Shown one piece after another: positions 34,160 through 42,746 of a stretch of DNA of 64,000 nt (positions are counted from its first letter, which is position 1; each line of letters starts with the position of its first letter). This DNA comes from Streptomyces sp. 6-11-2 (GTDB taxonomy: Bacteria > Actinomycetota > Actinomycetes > Streptomycetales > Streptomycetaceae). The position numbers and the translations under genes are program-made. Location: contig NZ_BJOR01000001.1 in NCBI RefSeq assembly GCF_006540305.1, forward strand, positions 1,612,001 to 1,676,000, given 5' to 3'. The notes beneath the pieces were generated by a model. The model was not told where the DNA came from. It searched no databases and saw nothing but the letters and a program-made list of their open reading frames with translations.

Positions 34160-34441
34160 ATGGCTGAGCGCCGCGTCAACGTCGGCTGGGCCGAGGGCCT
34201 CCACGCCCGCCCCGCCTCCATCTTCGTCCGGGCCGCCACGGCCGCAGGCATCCCCGTGACGATCGCCAAGGCCGACGGGACGCCCGTCAACGCGGCCTCC
34301 ATGCTGGCCGTGCTCGGCCTCGGCGCCGAGGGCGGCGAAGAGGTCGTCCTGGCCTCCGACGCCGATGGCGCGGACGCCGCGCTGGACCGGCTGGCCAAGC
34401 TGGTCGCCGAGGGGCTCGGGGAGCTTCCCGAGACCGTCTGA
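34160..34441 (+). CDS. ptsH: Phosphocarrier protein HPr of the PTS
   Basis: HPr carries phosphate from enzyme I to the EIIA proteins of the sugar phosphotransferase system. The 93-residue protein has the active-site histidine at position 15 in GLHARPAS. The region where Firmicutes carry the regulatory Ser46 reads NAASMLAVLGLG. AGGGCAGC precedes the ATG. The dre site upstream ties it to DasR control. It stands as a single gene with its own terminator. Confidence 0.95.
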   Translation: MAERRVNVGWAEGLHARPASIFVRAATAAGIPVTIAKADGTPVNAASMLAVLGLGAEGGEEVVLASDADGADAALDRLAKLVAEGLGELPETV

Positions 34442-34464
34442 CCGGCAGGTCCGGTCCAGCGCCC

Positions 34465-34497
34465 AAGCCGTGCCGCCCGGTCCGGGTGGCACGGCTT
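34465..34497 (+). terminator. Terminator of ptsH
   Basis: AAGCCGTGCC (34465-34474) pairs with GGCACGGCTT (34488-34497), with a further GC-rich inner stem, starting 24 bases past the ptsH stop. Confidence 0.7.
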
Positions 34498-34548
34498 CGC
34501 CGTGCCCGGCGGGCCCCCGGAACACCGGACGGAACACGGCCGGGAACA

Positions 34549-34582
34549 CCCGAAGCCCCGGCTCGGGAGCCGGGGCTTCGGG
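34549..34582 (-). terminator. Terminator of the M23 peptidase gene
   Basis: A 16-bp palindrome (34549-34564 with 34567-34582; effective loop TCGGGA) lies 42 bases beyond the M23 stop on the minus strand. Confidence 0.7.
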
Positions 34583-34623
34583 AGTGTCGCGTGGCGCGCC
34601 GCGCGGTGCGCCGACGCGGCGGG

Positions 34624-35367
34624 TCAGACGTTGACGCCGTGCTTGCGGAGGTAGGCCACGGGGTCGACGTCGGAGCCGTAGTCCGGGGACGTACGGGCCT
34701 CGAAGTGCAGGTGCGGTCCGGTGACGTTGCCGGTCGCGCCGGACAGGCCGATCCGCTGGCCCGGGATGACCTGCTGGCCCACCGAGACCCCGATGGACGA
34801 CAGGTGCCCGTACTGGGTGTACATGCCGTCGGCCATCCTGATCACGACCTGGTTGCCGTACGCCCCGCCCCAGCCGGTCTCGACGACGGTGCCGATGCCG
34901 ACCGCGTGGACGGTGGTGCCGCTCGCGGCGTGGAAGTCGATGCCGGTGTGGGTGCCGGAGGACCACAGGGAGCCGCCGGTGCGGTAGCCGGTCGATATGT
35001 AGGAGTCGAGGATCGGCGTCACGAAGGCGTTGAGACGCTCGCGCTCTGCCTCACGGGCGGCGCGCGCCTTGGCCTCGCGCTCCTCCGCGGCCTTCTTGCG
35101 CGCGGCCTCCTCGGCCTGCTTGCGCGCGGCGGCCCTGTGCTGGGCGACGGCCTGGGCGTCGATCTTCTCGGCGACACTGTCGCCGATGGTGACGACCGGG
35201 GTGAGGCCGGTGTCCTCGGGCGCGGGGGCCTCCGCGGCGAGGGCCGGGGCGGCGAGGGTGCCGATGACGCCGGTGGTGGCCAGGGCCGCGACGCCCGCCG
35301 CGCGGGCGGTGGTGCGGTGCATCCGGCTCGGCCGGCGGTGCTTCCCGGCGGCGCGGGTGAACGCCAT
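34624..35367 (-). CDS. Secreted M23 peptidase (cell-wall endopeptidase)
   Basis: A 247-residue protein. A long basic signal peptide ends near TLAAPALAAEA (about residue 45), a lysine/alanine/glutamate coiled coil spans 60-112, and an LytM/M23 domain fills the end. The zinc ligands are visible: His and Asp in HTGIDFH, and HLHFEA with the HxH pair. All active residues are present. Such enzymes cut peptidoglycan cross-links during growth or germination. The upstream c-di-AMP riboswitch places it with the known Streptomyces c-di-AMP-controlled hydrolases. Confidence 0.92.
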   Translation of the reverse strand: MAFTRAAGKHRRPSRMHRTTARAAGVAALATTGVIGTLAAPALAAEAPAPEDTGLTPVVTIGDSVAEKIDAQAVAQHRAAARKQAEEAARKKAAEEREAKARAAREAERERLNAFVTPILDSYISTGYRTGGSLWSSGTHTGIDFHAASGTTVHAVGIGTVVETGWGGAYGNQVVIRMADGMYTQYGHLSSIGVSVGQQVIPGQRIGLSGATGNVTGPHLHFEARTSPDYGSDVDPVAYLRKHGVNV

Positions 35368-35390
35368 GGAGACGTGGGTCCTTTCCTTCC

Positions 35391-35532
35391 CTGTCGCCTA
35401 CCGGGTTAGCTGACGGGTTCGGAGCAGGAAGGTCTCCTACGGCCCCCTCGCGGCATGCGCGGGTGTCCGATTCACCCCAGGGACGGTGGGTCCCCGGCTC
35501 CCCTGGCTCACGCCGTACGGGGACTCGGCGAT
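35391..35532 (-). promoter_or_regulatory. c-di-AMP riboswitch (ydaO/yuaA type)
   Basis: On the minus strand upstream of the M23 gene, the conserved ydaO-class blocks occur in order: ATCGCCGAGTCC at the 5' side (35521-35532), GGAGCCGGGGACCC, GGGGTGAATCGG, and the 3' block GAACCCGTCAGCTAACC followed by CGGTAGGCG (ending near 35391). The 3' block is 24 bases from the start codon. Class members switch transcription off or on with cyclic di-AMP; in Streptomyces they control cell-wall hydrolases. The exact ends are approximate. Confidence 0.88.
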
Positions 35533-35679
35533 GACTGTCCGGTGCCGCGGACGCGGCGCACTGCCCGACGAACAGCCGCACCGACGCTAAACGGGGCCGC
35601 TTTCAATTCCCAAACGGATCAGAAGTTTTGTAGCGCATACCACAGGGCAGACAGGCAACCTCCCCCTCAATTCGGACAT

Positions 35680-35719
35680 CGTGGGGCCCTGGTGACGCTT
35701 CGGTCACCAGGGCCCCACG
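35680..35719 (-). terminator. Terminator of the M16 operon, 17-bp perfect stem
   Basis: Bases 35680-35696 pair with 35703-35719 around GCTTCG, 55 bases past the second M16 stop. It separates the M16 operon from the riboswitch leader. Confidence 0.82.
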
Positions 35720-35773
35720 TGCGCGTGTGCCGTTCGTCGCGCGTGCGACGGCGGCGGCAACGAGGTGGTACCT

Positions 35774-37162
35774 CTACTCGGCCGCGACGACGGTGACCCG
35801 GCCGGCACCCAGGGCCTCGACCGGCTCCCTGATCTGCGCCGCGTCACCGACGAGGACCGTCACCAGCCGGTCCACCGGGAACGCGTTGACGACGGCCGCG
35901 GTCGCCTCCACCGTGCCGGTCGCGGCGAGCTGCTGATAGAGCGTCGCCTGGTAGTCGTCGGGCAGGTGCTGCTCGACCTGGTCGGCGAGCGTGCCGGCCA
36001 CGGCGGCGGCCGTCTCGTACTTCAGCGGCGCCACGCCGACGAGGTTCTGCACGGCGACGTCCCGCTCGGCGTCGGTGAGGCCCTCGGCGGCGAGCTTGCG
36101 CAGCACCGTGAACAGGTCGTCCAGGGCCGGGCCGGTGTTCGGGGTGTCGACCGAGCCGCTGATGGCGAGCATCGCGGCGCCCGACCCGTCGGGGGCCGAG
36201 CGCAGCACCTGGCCGAACGCCCGCACCCCGTAGGTGTAGCCCTTCTCCTCGCGCAGGACGCGGTCCAGGCGGGAGGTGAGGGTGCCGCCGAGGCAGTAGG
36301 TGCCGAGCACCTGGGCGCTCCACACGCGGTCGTGCCGGTCGGGGCCGATCCGGCCGATGAGCAGCTGCGTCTGCACGGCGCCGGGCCGGTCCACGATGAC
36401 CACGCGGCCGGTGTCGTCGGCGGTCACCGGCGGCACGGGCCGCGGCTTGGCGGGCGAACCGGTCCAGGCGCCCAGGGTCCGGTCCAGCAGCTCGTCGAGG
36501 TCGACGCCGGTGAGGTCGCCGACGACCACGGCGGTGGCCGTGGCCGGGCGCACGTGCCGGGCGTAGAAGGAGCGGACGGCCGCGGAGTCGATGGTGACGA
36601 CCGTCTCCTCGGTGCCCTGGCGCGGACGCGACATGCGCGAGCCGGCCGGGAAGAGCTCCTTGGACAGCTCTTTGGCGGCGCGGCGGGCCGGGTTGGCCAG
36701 CTCGTGCGGGATCTCGTCGAGCCGGTTGCGCACCAGCCGCTCGACCTCGGAGTCGGCGAACGCGGGCGCCCTGAGGGCGTCGGACAGCAGGCCGAGCCCC
36801 TTGGCCAGACGGGAGGCCGGGACCTCCAGGCTCAGCCGTACGCCGGGGTGGTCGGCGTGCGCGTCGAGGGTGGCGCCCGCGCGCTCCAGCTCGGCGGCGA
36901 ACTCCTCGGCGGAGTGCTTGTCGGTGCCCTCGGAGAAGCCCCGCGCCATGATCGTGGCGACGCCGTCCAGGCCGGCCGGCTCCGCCTCCAGGGGCGCGTC
37001 CAGCAGCACCTCCACGGCGACGACCTGCTGGCCGGGGCGGTGACAGCGCAGCACCGTCAGGCCGTTGTCCAGCGTCCCGCGCTCGGGCGCGGGGAACGCC
37101 CACGGCTTGGCCGCGCCGGCCCGGGGCTGGGGGTGGAACTCCATCGTGGCGAGCTCGGTCAC
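35774..37162 (-). CDS. M16 peptidase-like subunit lacking the zinc motif
   Basis: A 462-residue protein with the M16 two-domain fold (DGVATIMARGFSEGTDKHSA at the place of the zinc helix; later KGYTYGVRAFGQ, the conserved substrate-binding tyrosine region). The HxxEH motif is replaced, so it should be inactive alone. It overlaps the upstream active M16 gene by four bases, which suggests an obligate heterodimer like mitochondrial processing peptidase. The GTG at 37160-37162 is chosen for that coupling. Confidence 0.9.
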   Translation of the reverse strand: MTELATMEFHPQPRAGAAKPWAFPAPERGTLDNGLTVLRCHRPGQQVVAVEVLLDAPLEAEPAGLDGVATIMARGFSEGTDKHSAEEFAAELERAGATLDAHADHPGVRLSLEVPASRLAKGLGLLSDALRAPAFADSEVERLVRNRLDEIPHELANPARRAAKELSKELFPAGSRMSRPRQGTEETVVTIDSAAVRSFYARHVRPATATAVVVGDLTGVDLDELLDRTLGAWTGSPAKPRPVPPVTADDTGRVVIVDRPGAVQTQLLIGRIGPDRHDRVWSAQVLGTYCLGGTLTSRLDRVLREEKGYTYGVRAFGQVLRSAPDGSGAAMLAISGSVDTPNTGPALDDLFTVLRKLAAEGLTDAERDVAVQNLVGVAPLKYETAAAVAGTLADQVEQHLPDDYQATLYQQLAATGTVEATAAVVNAFPVDRLVTVLVGDAAQIREPVEALGAGRVTVVAAE

Positions 37163-38532
37163 TTCGCCGCCTCCTCGGTCTCGTCGGTGGCCGCGGCGTC
37201 CGCGTCCCGGTCGTCGTCCTGCACGTCGGCGGCGGTCGGCTCGTAGACGAGCACCGCGCGGTTGTCGGGGCGCAGGCGGGACTCGGCGGCCTCCTGGACC
37301 TCCTCGGGCGTCACCTCCAGGACGCGCTTGACCGCGGTCAGGGCGAGCTGCGGGTCGCCGAACAGGACGGCGTAGCGGCACAGTTCGTCGGCGCGGCCGG
37401 CGACCGTGCCGAGACGGTCCAGCCACTCGCGCTCCAGTTGGGCCTGGGCGCGCTCCATCTCCTCGGCCGTCGGGCCCTGTTCGGCGAACCGGGCGAGCTC
37501 CTCGTCGATGGCCGACTCGATGACGGGGACCTCGACGTCGCCGGAGGTCTTCACGTCCAGCCAGCCCAAGGAGGGCGCGCCGGACAGCCGCAGCAGTCCG
37601 AAGCCGGCCGCGACGGCCGTACGGTCGCGGCGCACCAGCCGGTTGTAGAGCCGGGAGGACTCGCCGCCGCCGAGGATGGTGAGCGCCAGGTCGGCCGCGT
37701 CGCACGCGCGCGTGCCGTCGTGCGGGAGCCGGTAGGCGGCCATCAGGGCGCGGGCCGGGACCTCCTCCTCGACGACCTCGCGCAGCTGCCCGCCGATGAC
37801 CTCGGGCAGGGAGCCGTCGCGGGGCTCGGGCTTGCCGTCGTGGGACGGGATGGAGCCGAAGTACTTCTCGATCCAGGCGAGCGTCTGCTGCGGGTCGATG
37901 TCACCGACGACCGACAGGACGGCGTTGTTGGGCGCGTAGTACGTGCGGAAGAACGCGCGCGCGTCCTCCAGGGTGGCCGCGTCCAGGTCCGCCATCGACC
38001 CGATCGGCGTGTGATGGTACGGGTGGCCCTCCGGGTAGGCGAGGGCGGTCAGCCGCTCGAAGGCGGTGCCGTAGGGGACGTTGTCGTAACGCTGGCGGCG
38101 CTCGTTCTTGACGACGTCCCGCTGGTTCTCCATGGACTCGTCGTCCAGGGCCGCGAGCAGCGAGCCCATGCGGTCGGCCTCCAGCCAGAGGGCGAGCTCC
38201 AGCTGGTGGGCGGGCATGGTCTCGAAGTAGTTGGTGCGCTCGAAGCTGGTGGTGCCGTTGAGCGAACCGCCCGCGCCCTGCACCAGCTCGAAGTGGCCGT
38301 TGCCCTTGACCTGGGCGGAGCCCTGGAACATCAGGTGCTCGAAAAGGTGAGCCAGGCCTGTACGCCCCTTGACCTCGTGGCGCGAGCCGACGTCGTACCA
38401 GAGGCACACCGCCGCGACCGGGGTCAGGTGGTCCTCGGAGAGCACCACGCGCAGGCCGTTGGCCAGGCGGTGCTCGGTCGCTGTCAGGCCGCCGGAGTCT
38501 GCCTCGGCTGCGGCCGTGTGACCCATGGGCAT
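37159..38532 (-). CDS. M16 zinc metallopeptidase, catalytic subunit
   Basis: A 457-residue pitrilysin-family protease. The inverted zinc motif HLFEH lies in GLAHLFEHLMFQGS near residue 62, and the downstream glutamate comes in the ENQRDVVKNERRQR region. The acidic C-terminal tail is rich in Asp and Ala. No signal peptide is seen, so it is cytoplasmic. Two ATG codons are close (38532 and 38526); GAAGGGA is better spaced for the first. It heads the operon with the inactive subunit. Roles in peptide or signal-peptide degradation are known in the family. Confidence 0.92.
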   Translation of the reverse strand: MPMGHTAAAEADSGGLTATEHRLANGLRVVLSEDHLTPVAAVCLWYDVGSRHEVKGRTGLAHLFEHLMFQGSAQVKGNGHFELVQGAGGSLNGTTSFERTNYFETMPAHQLELALWLEADRMGSLLAALDDESMENQRDVVKNERRQRYDNVPYGTAFERLTALAYPEGHPYHHTPIGSMADLDAATLEDARAFFRTYYAPNNAVLSVVGDIDPQQTLAWIEKYFGSIPSHDGKPEPRDGSLPEVIGGQLREVVEEEVPARALMAAYRLPHDGTRACDAADLALTILGGGESSRLYNRLVRRDRTAVAAGFGLLRLSGAPSLGWLDVKTSGDVEVPVIESAIDEELARFAEQGPTAEEMERAQAQLEREWLDRLGTVAGRADELCRYAVLFGDPQLALTAVKRVLEVTPEEVQEAAESRLRPDNRAVLVYEPTAADVQDDDRDADAAATDETEEAAK

Positions 38533-38908
38533 GTACGTCCCTTCGATCGCGTTGGCGGTCTGCGAACCGCCCTTTTCCTACCGGTCCTGCCACTGTATGC
38601 AAGCGTGTGGATCCCTGGCGAAGTTCCCACGACCCGTACGCCGAGAGCGAGACGGAAAGCCACGCGCCACGGCGGCACGGCAGCAGAGCGGGATGTGAAG
38701 GGGCTTCGCACGCGCCACAGAAGCACCACCGCCCTCAGGGACCACGGGACGGACAAGGGCGCGGCAGCCGACGGCGGGAGGGCCCCCGGAGGCGGGACGG
38801 GATCGCGGAACGGCCCTGTGGGGACGGGGCGTGGTCCGCGTTGTCGGTCGCGCGGTCCACAATGGTCCGCGTCAGATCCCGTCACGCTTCAGCAAGGAGC
38901 CGGCAGCG
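38533..38908. other. Divergent intergenic region, M16 / parC
   Basis: A 376-base region for the two promoters. It contains a small inverted repeat GGCGGT (38554-38559) / ACCGCC (38566-38571) in the M16 leader. AAGGAG at 38894-38899 is the parC ribosome site. No gene was recognised. Confidence 0.5.
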
Positions 38909-41365
38909 ATGGCCCGCCGCAGCACGAAGACCCCGCCGCCCGACGACTCGTACGAGGAGAGGATCCTCGACATCGACGTCGTCGACGAGATGCAGGGCTC
39001 CTTCCTCGAGTACGCGTACTCGGTCATCTACTCCCGCGCCCTGCCGGACGCCCGGGACGGACTCAAGCCGGTGCACCGCCGCATCGTCTACCAGATGAAC
39101 GAGATGGGGCTTCGCCCCGACCGCGGCTACGTGAAGTGCGCGCGCGTCGTCGGCGAGGTCATGGGCAAGCTGCACCCGCACGGCGACGCGTCGATCTACG
39201 ACGCCCTGGTACGCCTGACCCAGCCCTTCTCGATGCGTGTCCCGCTCGTCGACGGCCACGGCAACTTCGGCTCGCTGGGCAACGACGACCCGCCGGCCGC
39301 CATGCGGTACACCGAGTGCCGGATGGCCGAGGCCACGAGTCTGATGACGGAGTCCATCGACGAGGACACCGTCGACTTCTCCCCCAACTACGACGGCCAG
39401 GAGCAGGAGCCGGTGGCTCTGCCGGCCGCCTTCCCGAACCTGCTGGTGAACGGCTCCTCGGGCATCGCCGTCGGCATGGCCACGAACATGCCCCCGCACA
39501 ACCTCAACGAGGTCATCGCGGCCGCCCGCCACCTGATCCGCCACCCCAACGCGGACCTGGACGCCCTGATGCGGCACGTCCCGGGTCCGGACCTGCCCAC
39601 GGGCGGCCGGATCGTCGGCCTGTCCGGGATCAGGGACGCCTACGAGACCGGCCGCGGCACCTTCAAGATCCGCGCGACGGTCTCGGTGGAGACCGTGACG
39701 GCGCGCCGCAAGGGGCTGGTGGTCACCGAGCTGCCCTTCTCCGTGGGCCCGGAGAAGGTGATCGCCAAGATCAAGGACCTGGTCGGTTCGAAGAAGGTCC
39801 AGGGGATCGCCGACGTCAAGGACCTCACCGACCGCGAGCACGGATTGCGCCTGGTCATCGAGATCAAGAACGGCTTCGTGCCGGAGGCCGTCCTGGAGCA
39901 GCTCTACAAGCTGACGCCGATGGAGGAGTCCTTCGGCATCAACAACGTCGCCCTGGTCGACGGCCAGCCCCTCACGCTCGGCCTGAAGGAGCTGCTGGAG
40001 GTCTACCTCGACCACCGCTTCGACGTCGTACGGCGCCGCAGTGAGTACCGCCGTACCAAGCGGCGCGACCGGCTGCACCTGGTCGAGGGCCTGCTCACCG
40101 CGCTGGTGGACATCGACGAGGTCATCCGTCTGATCCGCTCCAGCGACAACTCCGCGCAGGCCAAGGAGCGCCTGATGCGGCGCTTCTCGCTGAGCGAGGT
40201 CCAGACCCAGTACATCCTCGACACCCCGCTGCGCCGTCTGACCAGGTTCGACCGCATCGAGCTGGAGGCGGAGAAGGACAAGCTCGTCGCGGAGATCCAG
40301 GAGCTGACCCGGATCCTGGAGTCCGACGCGGAGCTGCGCAAGCTGGTCTCGACCGAACTGGCCGCGGTCGCCAAGAAGTTCGGCACTCCGCGGCGCACGA
40401 TGCTGCTGGAGGCGAGCGGCACCCCGGCCGCCGTGGTGCCGTTGCAGGTGGCGGACGACCCGTGCCGCGTCCTGCTGTCCTCGACCGGCCTGATGGCCCG
40501 CACGGCGAACGGCGACCCGTTCGCGCGGGGCGGGGGCGGCAAGCGGCAGAAGCACGACGTGATCGTCTCGGCGGTCCCGGCGACCGCCCGGGGCGAGGTG
40601 GGCGTGGTGACGTCGGGGGGCCGCCTGCTCCGCGTGAACGTCGTCGACCTGCCGCAGTTGCCGGAGACGACGTCGGCGCCGAACCTCGCCGGCGGCGCGC
40701 CGCTGGCGGAGTTCGTCTCCCTGGAGGACGACGAGACCGCGGTCTGCCTGACCACGCTGGACGAGTCGTCGCCGGGCCTGGCGCTCGGCACCGAACAGGG
40801 CGTCGTCAAGCGGGTCGTCCCCGACTACCCCTCCAGCAAGGAGGAGTTGGAGGTCATCACGCTCAAGGAGGGTGACCGGATCGTCGGCGCCGCCGAGCTG
40901 CGCACCGGCGAGGAGGACCTGGTCTTCATCACGGACGACGCCCAGCTCCTGCGCTACCAGGCCTCCCAGGTCCGCCCGCAGGGCCGCGCGGCCGGCGGCA
41001 TGGCCGGCATCAAGCTCGCGGACGGCGCCAAGGTCATCTCGTTCACGGCCGTCGATCCGGCCGCGGACGCGATCGTCTTCACCGTGGCCGGCTCGCGCGG
41101 CACGCTGGACGACTCCGTGCAGACGACGGGCAAGGTCACGCCGTTCGACCAGTACCCGCGCAAGGGCCGCGCCACCGGCGGCGTGCGCTGCCAGCGGTTC
41201 CTGAAGGGCGAGGACTGCCTGGCCTTCGCCTGGGCGGGTCCCACCCCGGTCGTGGCCGCCCAGAAGAACGGCGGCCCGGCCGAACTCCCGGAGGTCGACC
41301 CGCGCCGTGACGGCTCGGGCGTGTCGCTGCCGAAGACGGTGGCGGTGGTCGCCGGGCCCGTCTAG
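38909..41365 (+). CDS. parC: DNA topoisomerase IV subunit A
   Basis: The 818-residue GyrA/ParC-family protein carries the breakage-reunion domain with catalytic Tyr134 in AMRYTECRM and the quinolone region HGDASIYDALVR, followed by the C-terminal beta-pinwheel. No clear GyrA-box (QRRGGKG) is seen, which favours ParC, with parE about 11 kb away. With ParE it decatenates daughter chromosomes. The ATG at 38909 follows AAGGAG by nine bases. The stop codon lies inside the palindromic element at 41362-41415. Confidence 0.92.
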   Translation: MARRSTKTPPPDDSYEERILDIDVVDEMQGSFLEYAYSVIYSRALPDARDGLKPVHRRIVYQMNEMGLRPDRGYVKCARVVGEVMGKLHPHGDASIYDALVRLTQPFSMRVPLVDGHGNFGSLGNDDPPAAMRYTECRMAEATSLMTESIDEDTVDFSPNYDGQEQEPVALPAAFPNLLVNGSSGIAVGMATNMPPHNLNEVIAAARHLIRHPNADLDALMRHVPGPDLPTGGRIVGLSGIRDAYETGRGTFKIRATVSVETVTARRKGLVVTELPFSVGPEKVIAKIKDLVGSKKVQGIADVKDLTDREHGLRLVIEIKNGFVPEAVLEQLYKLTPMEESFGINNVALVDGQPLTLGLKELLEVYLDHRFDVVRRRSEYRRTKRRDRLHLVEGLLTALVDIDEVIRLIRSSDNSAQAKERLMRRFSLSEVQTQYILDTPLRRLTRFDRIELEAEKDKLVAEIQELTRILESDAELRKLVSTELAAVAKKFGTPRRTMLLEASGTPAAVVPLQVADDPCRVLLSSTGLMARTANGDPFARGGGGKRQKHDVIVSAVPATARGEVGVVTSGGRLLRVNVVDLPQLPETTSAPNLAGGAPLAEFVSLEDDETAVCLTTLDESSPGLALGTEQGVVKRVVPDYPSSKEELEVITLKEGDRIVGAAELRTGEEDLVFITDDAQLLRYQASQVRPQGRAAGGMAGIKLADGAKVISFTAVDPAADAIVFTVAGSRGTLDDSVQTTGKVTPFDQYPRKGRATGGVRCQRFLKGEDCLAFAWAGPTPVVAAQKNGGPAELPEVDPRRDGSGVSLPKTVAVVAGPV

Positions 41366-41415
41366 TGCTGTGACCGGAAAGGTTCACCGGCTCGCGACGC
41401 CCGGCACGGCACTAG
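41362..41415. repeat. 54-bp palindromic element bounded by CTAG
   Basis: CTAGTGCTGTG (41362-41372) is inverted at CACGGCACTAG (41405-41415) with one mismatch. The TAG stops of both convergent genes, parC and the CobW gene, lie in the CTAG ends. Sequence between the arms includes GACCGGAAAGGTTCACCGGC. It may be a mobile palindromic repeat with CTAG target duplication, or simply a shared terminator. Confidence 0.6.
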
Positions 41416-42557
41416 GCCGGCAGTTCCGCAGGGTCCGGGCCCGGGTCCGCCGGATCCGGGCCCGGGAGGTCCGGGTCCTCGGGGTCGTGTCCCTCGGGAT
41501 CCCGTACGTAGCGCAGGACGCCCCACATGCCGTGCTCGTCGGCGTGCGGGGCGTCCTGCTTGCACGCCTCCAGTTCCTCGCCGAGGGCGCCCGCGTCGAT
41601 GCCGGAACCGATGAGCACGAGCTGGGTGAGGCGGGGCCCGCCGTCCGGCCAGGGTTCGGGGTAGAAGCGCAGGAAGCGCCCGACGGCGTGCACGGCGTAG
41701 CGGTTGCGCGCGTCGTACGGGCCGAAGCCGACGTATCCCTTGATCCGGTAGAGCCCGTCGGGGCGGCTGTCCAGGAACCGCATCAGCCGGCGGGGATCGA
41801 GCGGCACGTCGGAGACGAAGGAGAGGCTGTCGTAGCCGGCGTGCAGATGCCCGGCGTGGTGGTCGTGGGCGTCGTCCGCGTCGGGCACGTGCAGGTCGTC
41901 GAAGGAGAGCTGCCCCACCCGCTCCTCGCTCGGCCGGCAGTCGAAGAGGAACTCGGGGTCCACCCTGCCGTACGAGGCCGGGACGACGGCGGCCCCGTCG
42001 GCCAGGGACCGCACGAGTCCGAGCACCTCCTCGCCGTCGGCGGCCCGGTCGGTCTTGTTGACCACGACGAGGTCGGCGAGCGCCAGATGCCGGTCGATCT
42101 CGGGATGTCTCGCGCGGGTGTCGCCGAACTCGGCGGCGTCGACGACCTCGACGAGCCCGCCGTAGACGACCCTGGGGTTCTCGCTCGCCAGCACCATGCG
42201 GACGAGTTCCTGGGGTTCGGCCAGTCCGCTGGCCTCGATGACGACGACGTCGACACCGGCGGCCGGGCTCGTCAACCGGTCGAGGTACACGTCGAGTTCA
42301 CTGGCGTCGACCGCGCAGCACAGGCACCCGTTGCCGAGGGAGACGGTGGAGTCCCCGAGGGCTCCCGCGACCGCCATGGCGTCGATCTCGACGGCCCCGA
42401 AGTCGTTGACGATCGCGCCGATGCGGCTGCCGCCGCCGCGGTGCAGCAGATGGTTGAGGAGCGTGGTCTTCCCCGAGCCGAGAAATCCGGCGAGCACCAC
42501 GACCGGGATCTGCGCCGCGCTGCGACTCGGACTCGGGTAACGGCTCGGCTGACTCAC
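41412..42557 (-). CDS. CobW/COG0523-family GTPase (metallochaperone)
   Basis: A 381-residue G3E GTPase. It has the P-loop GFLGSGKTTLLNHLL, the metal-binding GCLCC motif, the ESGL-like loop EASGLAEPQEL, the base-specificity motif NKTD, and a CobW_C domain (residues about 235-340). A His/Asp stretch (DADDAHDHHAGHLHAG) precedes the C-terminal domain and could bind zinc or another metal. The tail is Pro/Asp-rich. The GTG at 42555-42557 follows AGAGAGG. It is divergent from an iron-box gene, which may link it to metal supply. Confidence 0.9.
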   Translation of the reverse strand: MSQPSRYPSPSRSAAQIPVVVLAGFLGSGKTTLLNHLLHRGGGSRIGAIVNDFGAVEIDAMAVAGALGDSTVSLGNGCLCCAVDASELDVYLDRLTSPAAGVDVVVIEASGLAEPQELVRMVLASENPRVVYGGLVEVVDAAEFGDTRARHPEIDRHLALADLVVVNKTDRAADGEEVLGLVRSLADGAAVVPASYGRVDPEFLFDCRPSEERVGQLSFDDLHVPDADDAHDHHAGHLHAGYDSLSFVSDVPLDPRRLMRFLDSRPDGLYRIKGYVGFGPYDARNRYAVHAVGRFLRFYPEPWPDGGPRLTQLVLIGSGIDAGALGEELEACKQDAPHADEHGMWGVLRYVRDPEGHDPEDPDLPGPDPADPGPDPAELPA

Positions 42558-42727
42558 CGTGCGACCTCTCTCACGCCGACGCGTGCACCGGCTCAGGACC
42601 CGGCGCACGTACGAGGATGGAATGCCGACCAAGGATACGAGCCGTGCGCGTCACGGCTGCCGGAACCGCCGCTCCGGCGACTGCCGGAGGAGAACACTCC
42701 GACGGCTGGAACTCGATCCGGCTCGAG

Positions 42728-42746
42728 TCAGGTTAGGCTCACCTGT
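42728..42746. promoter_or_regulatory. Iron box (DmdR/IdeR operator)
   Basis: TCAGGTTAGGCTCACCTGT matches the iron-box consensus TTAGGTTAGGCTAACCTAA at 15 of 19 positions. It ends one base before the GTG of the ferredoxin-like gene, so repressor binding would block the promoter and start. DmdR1 is the known Streptomyces regulator. Confidence 0.8.

Noticed and set aside
31053..34259. 1068-codon open frame antisense to the acetyltransferase fusion
   Set aside because: It has no recognisable domain and the opposite strand shows clear GNAT and ATP-grasp motifs with proper codon bias.
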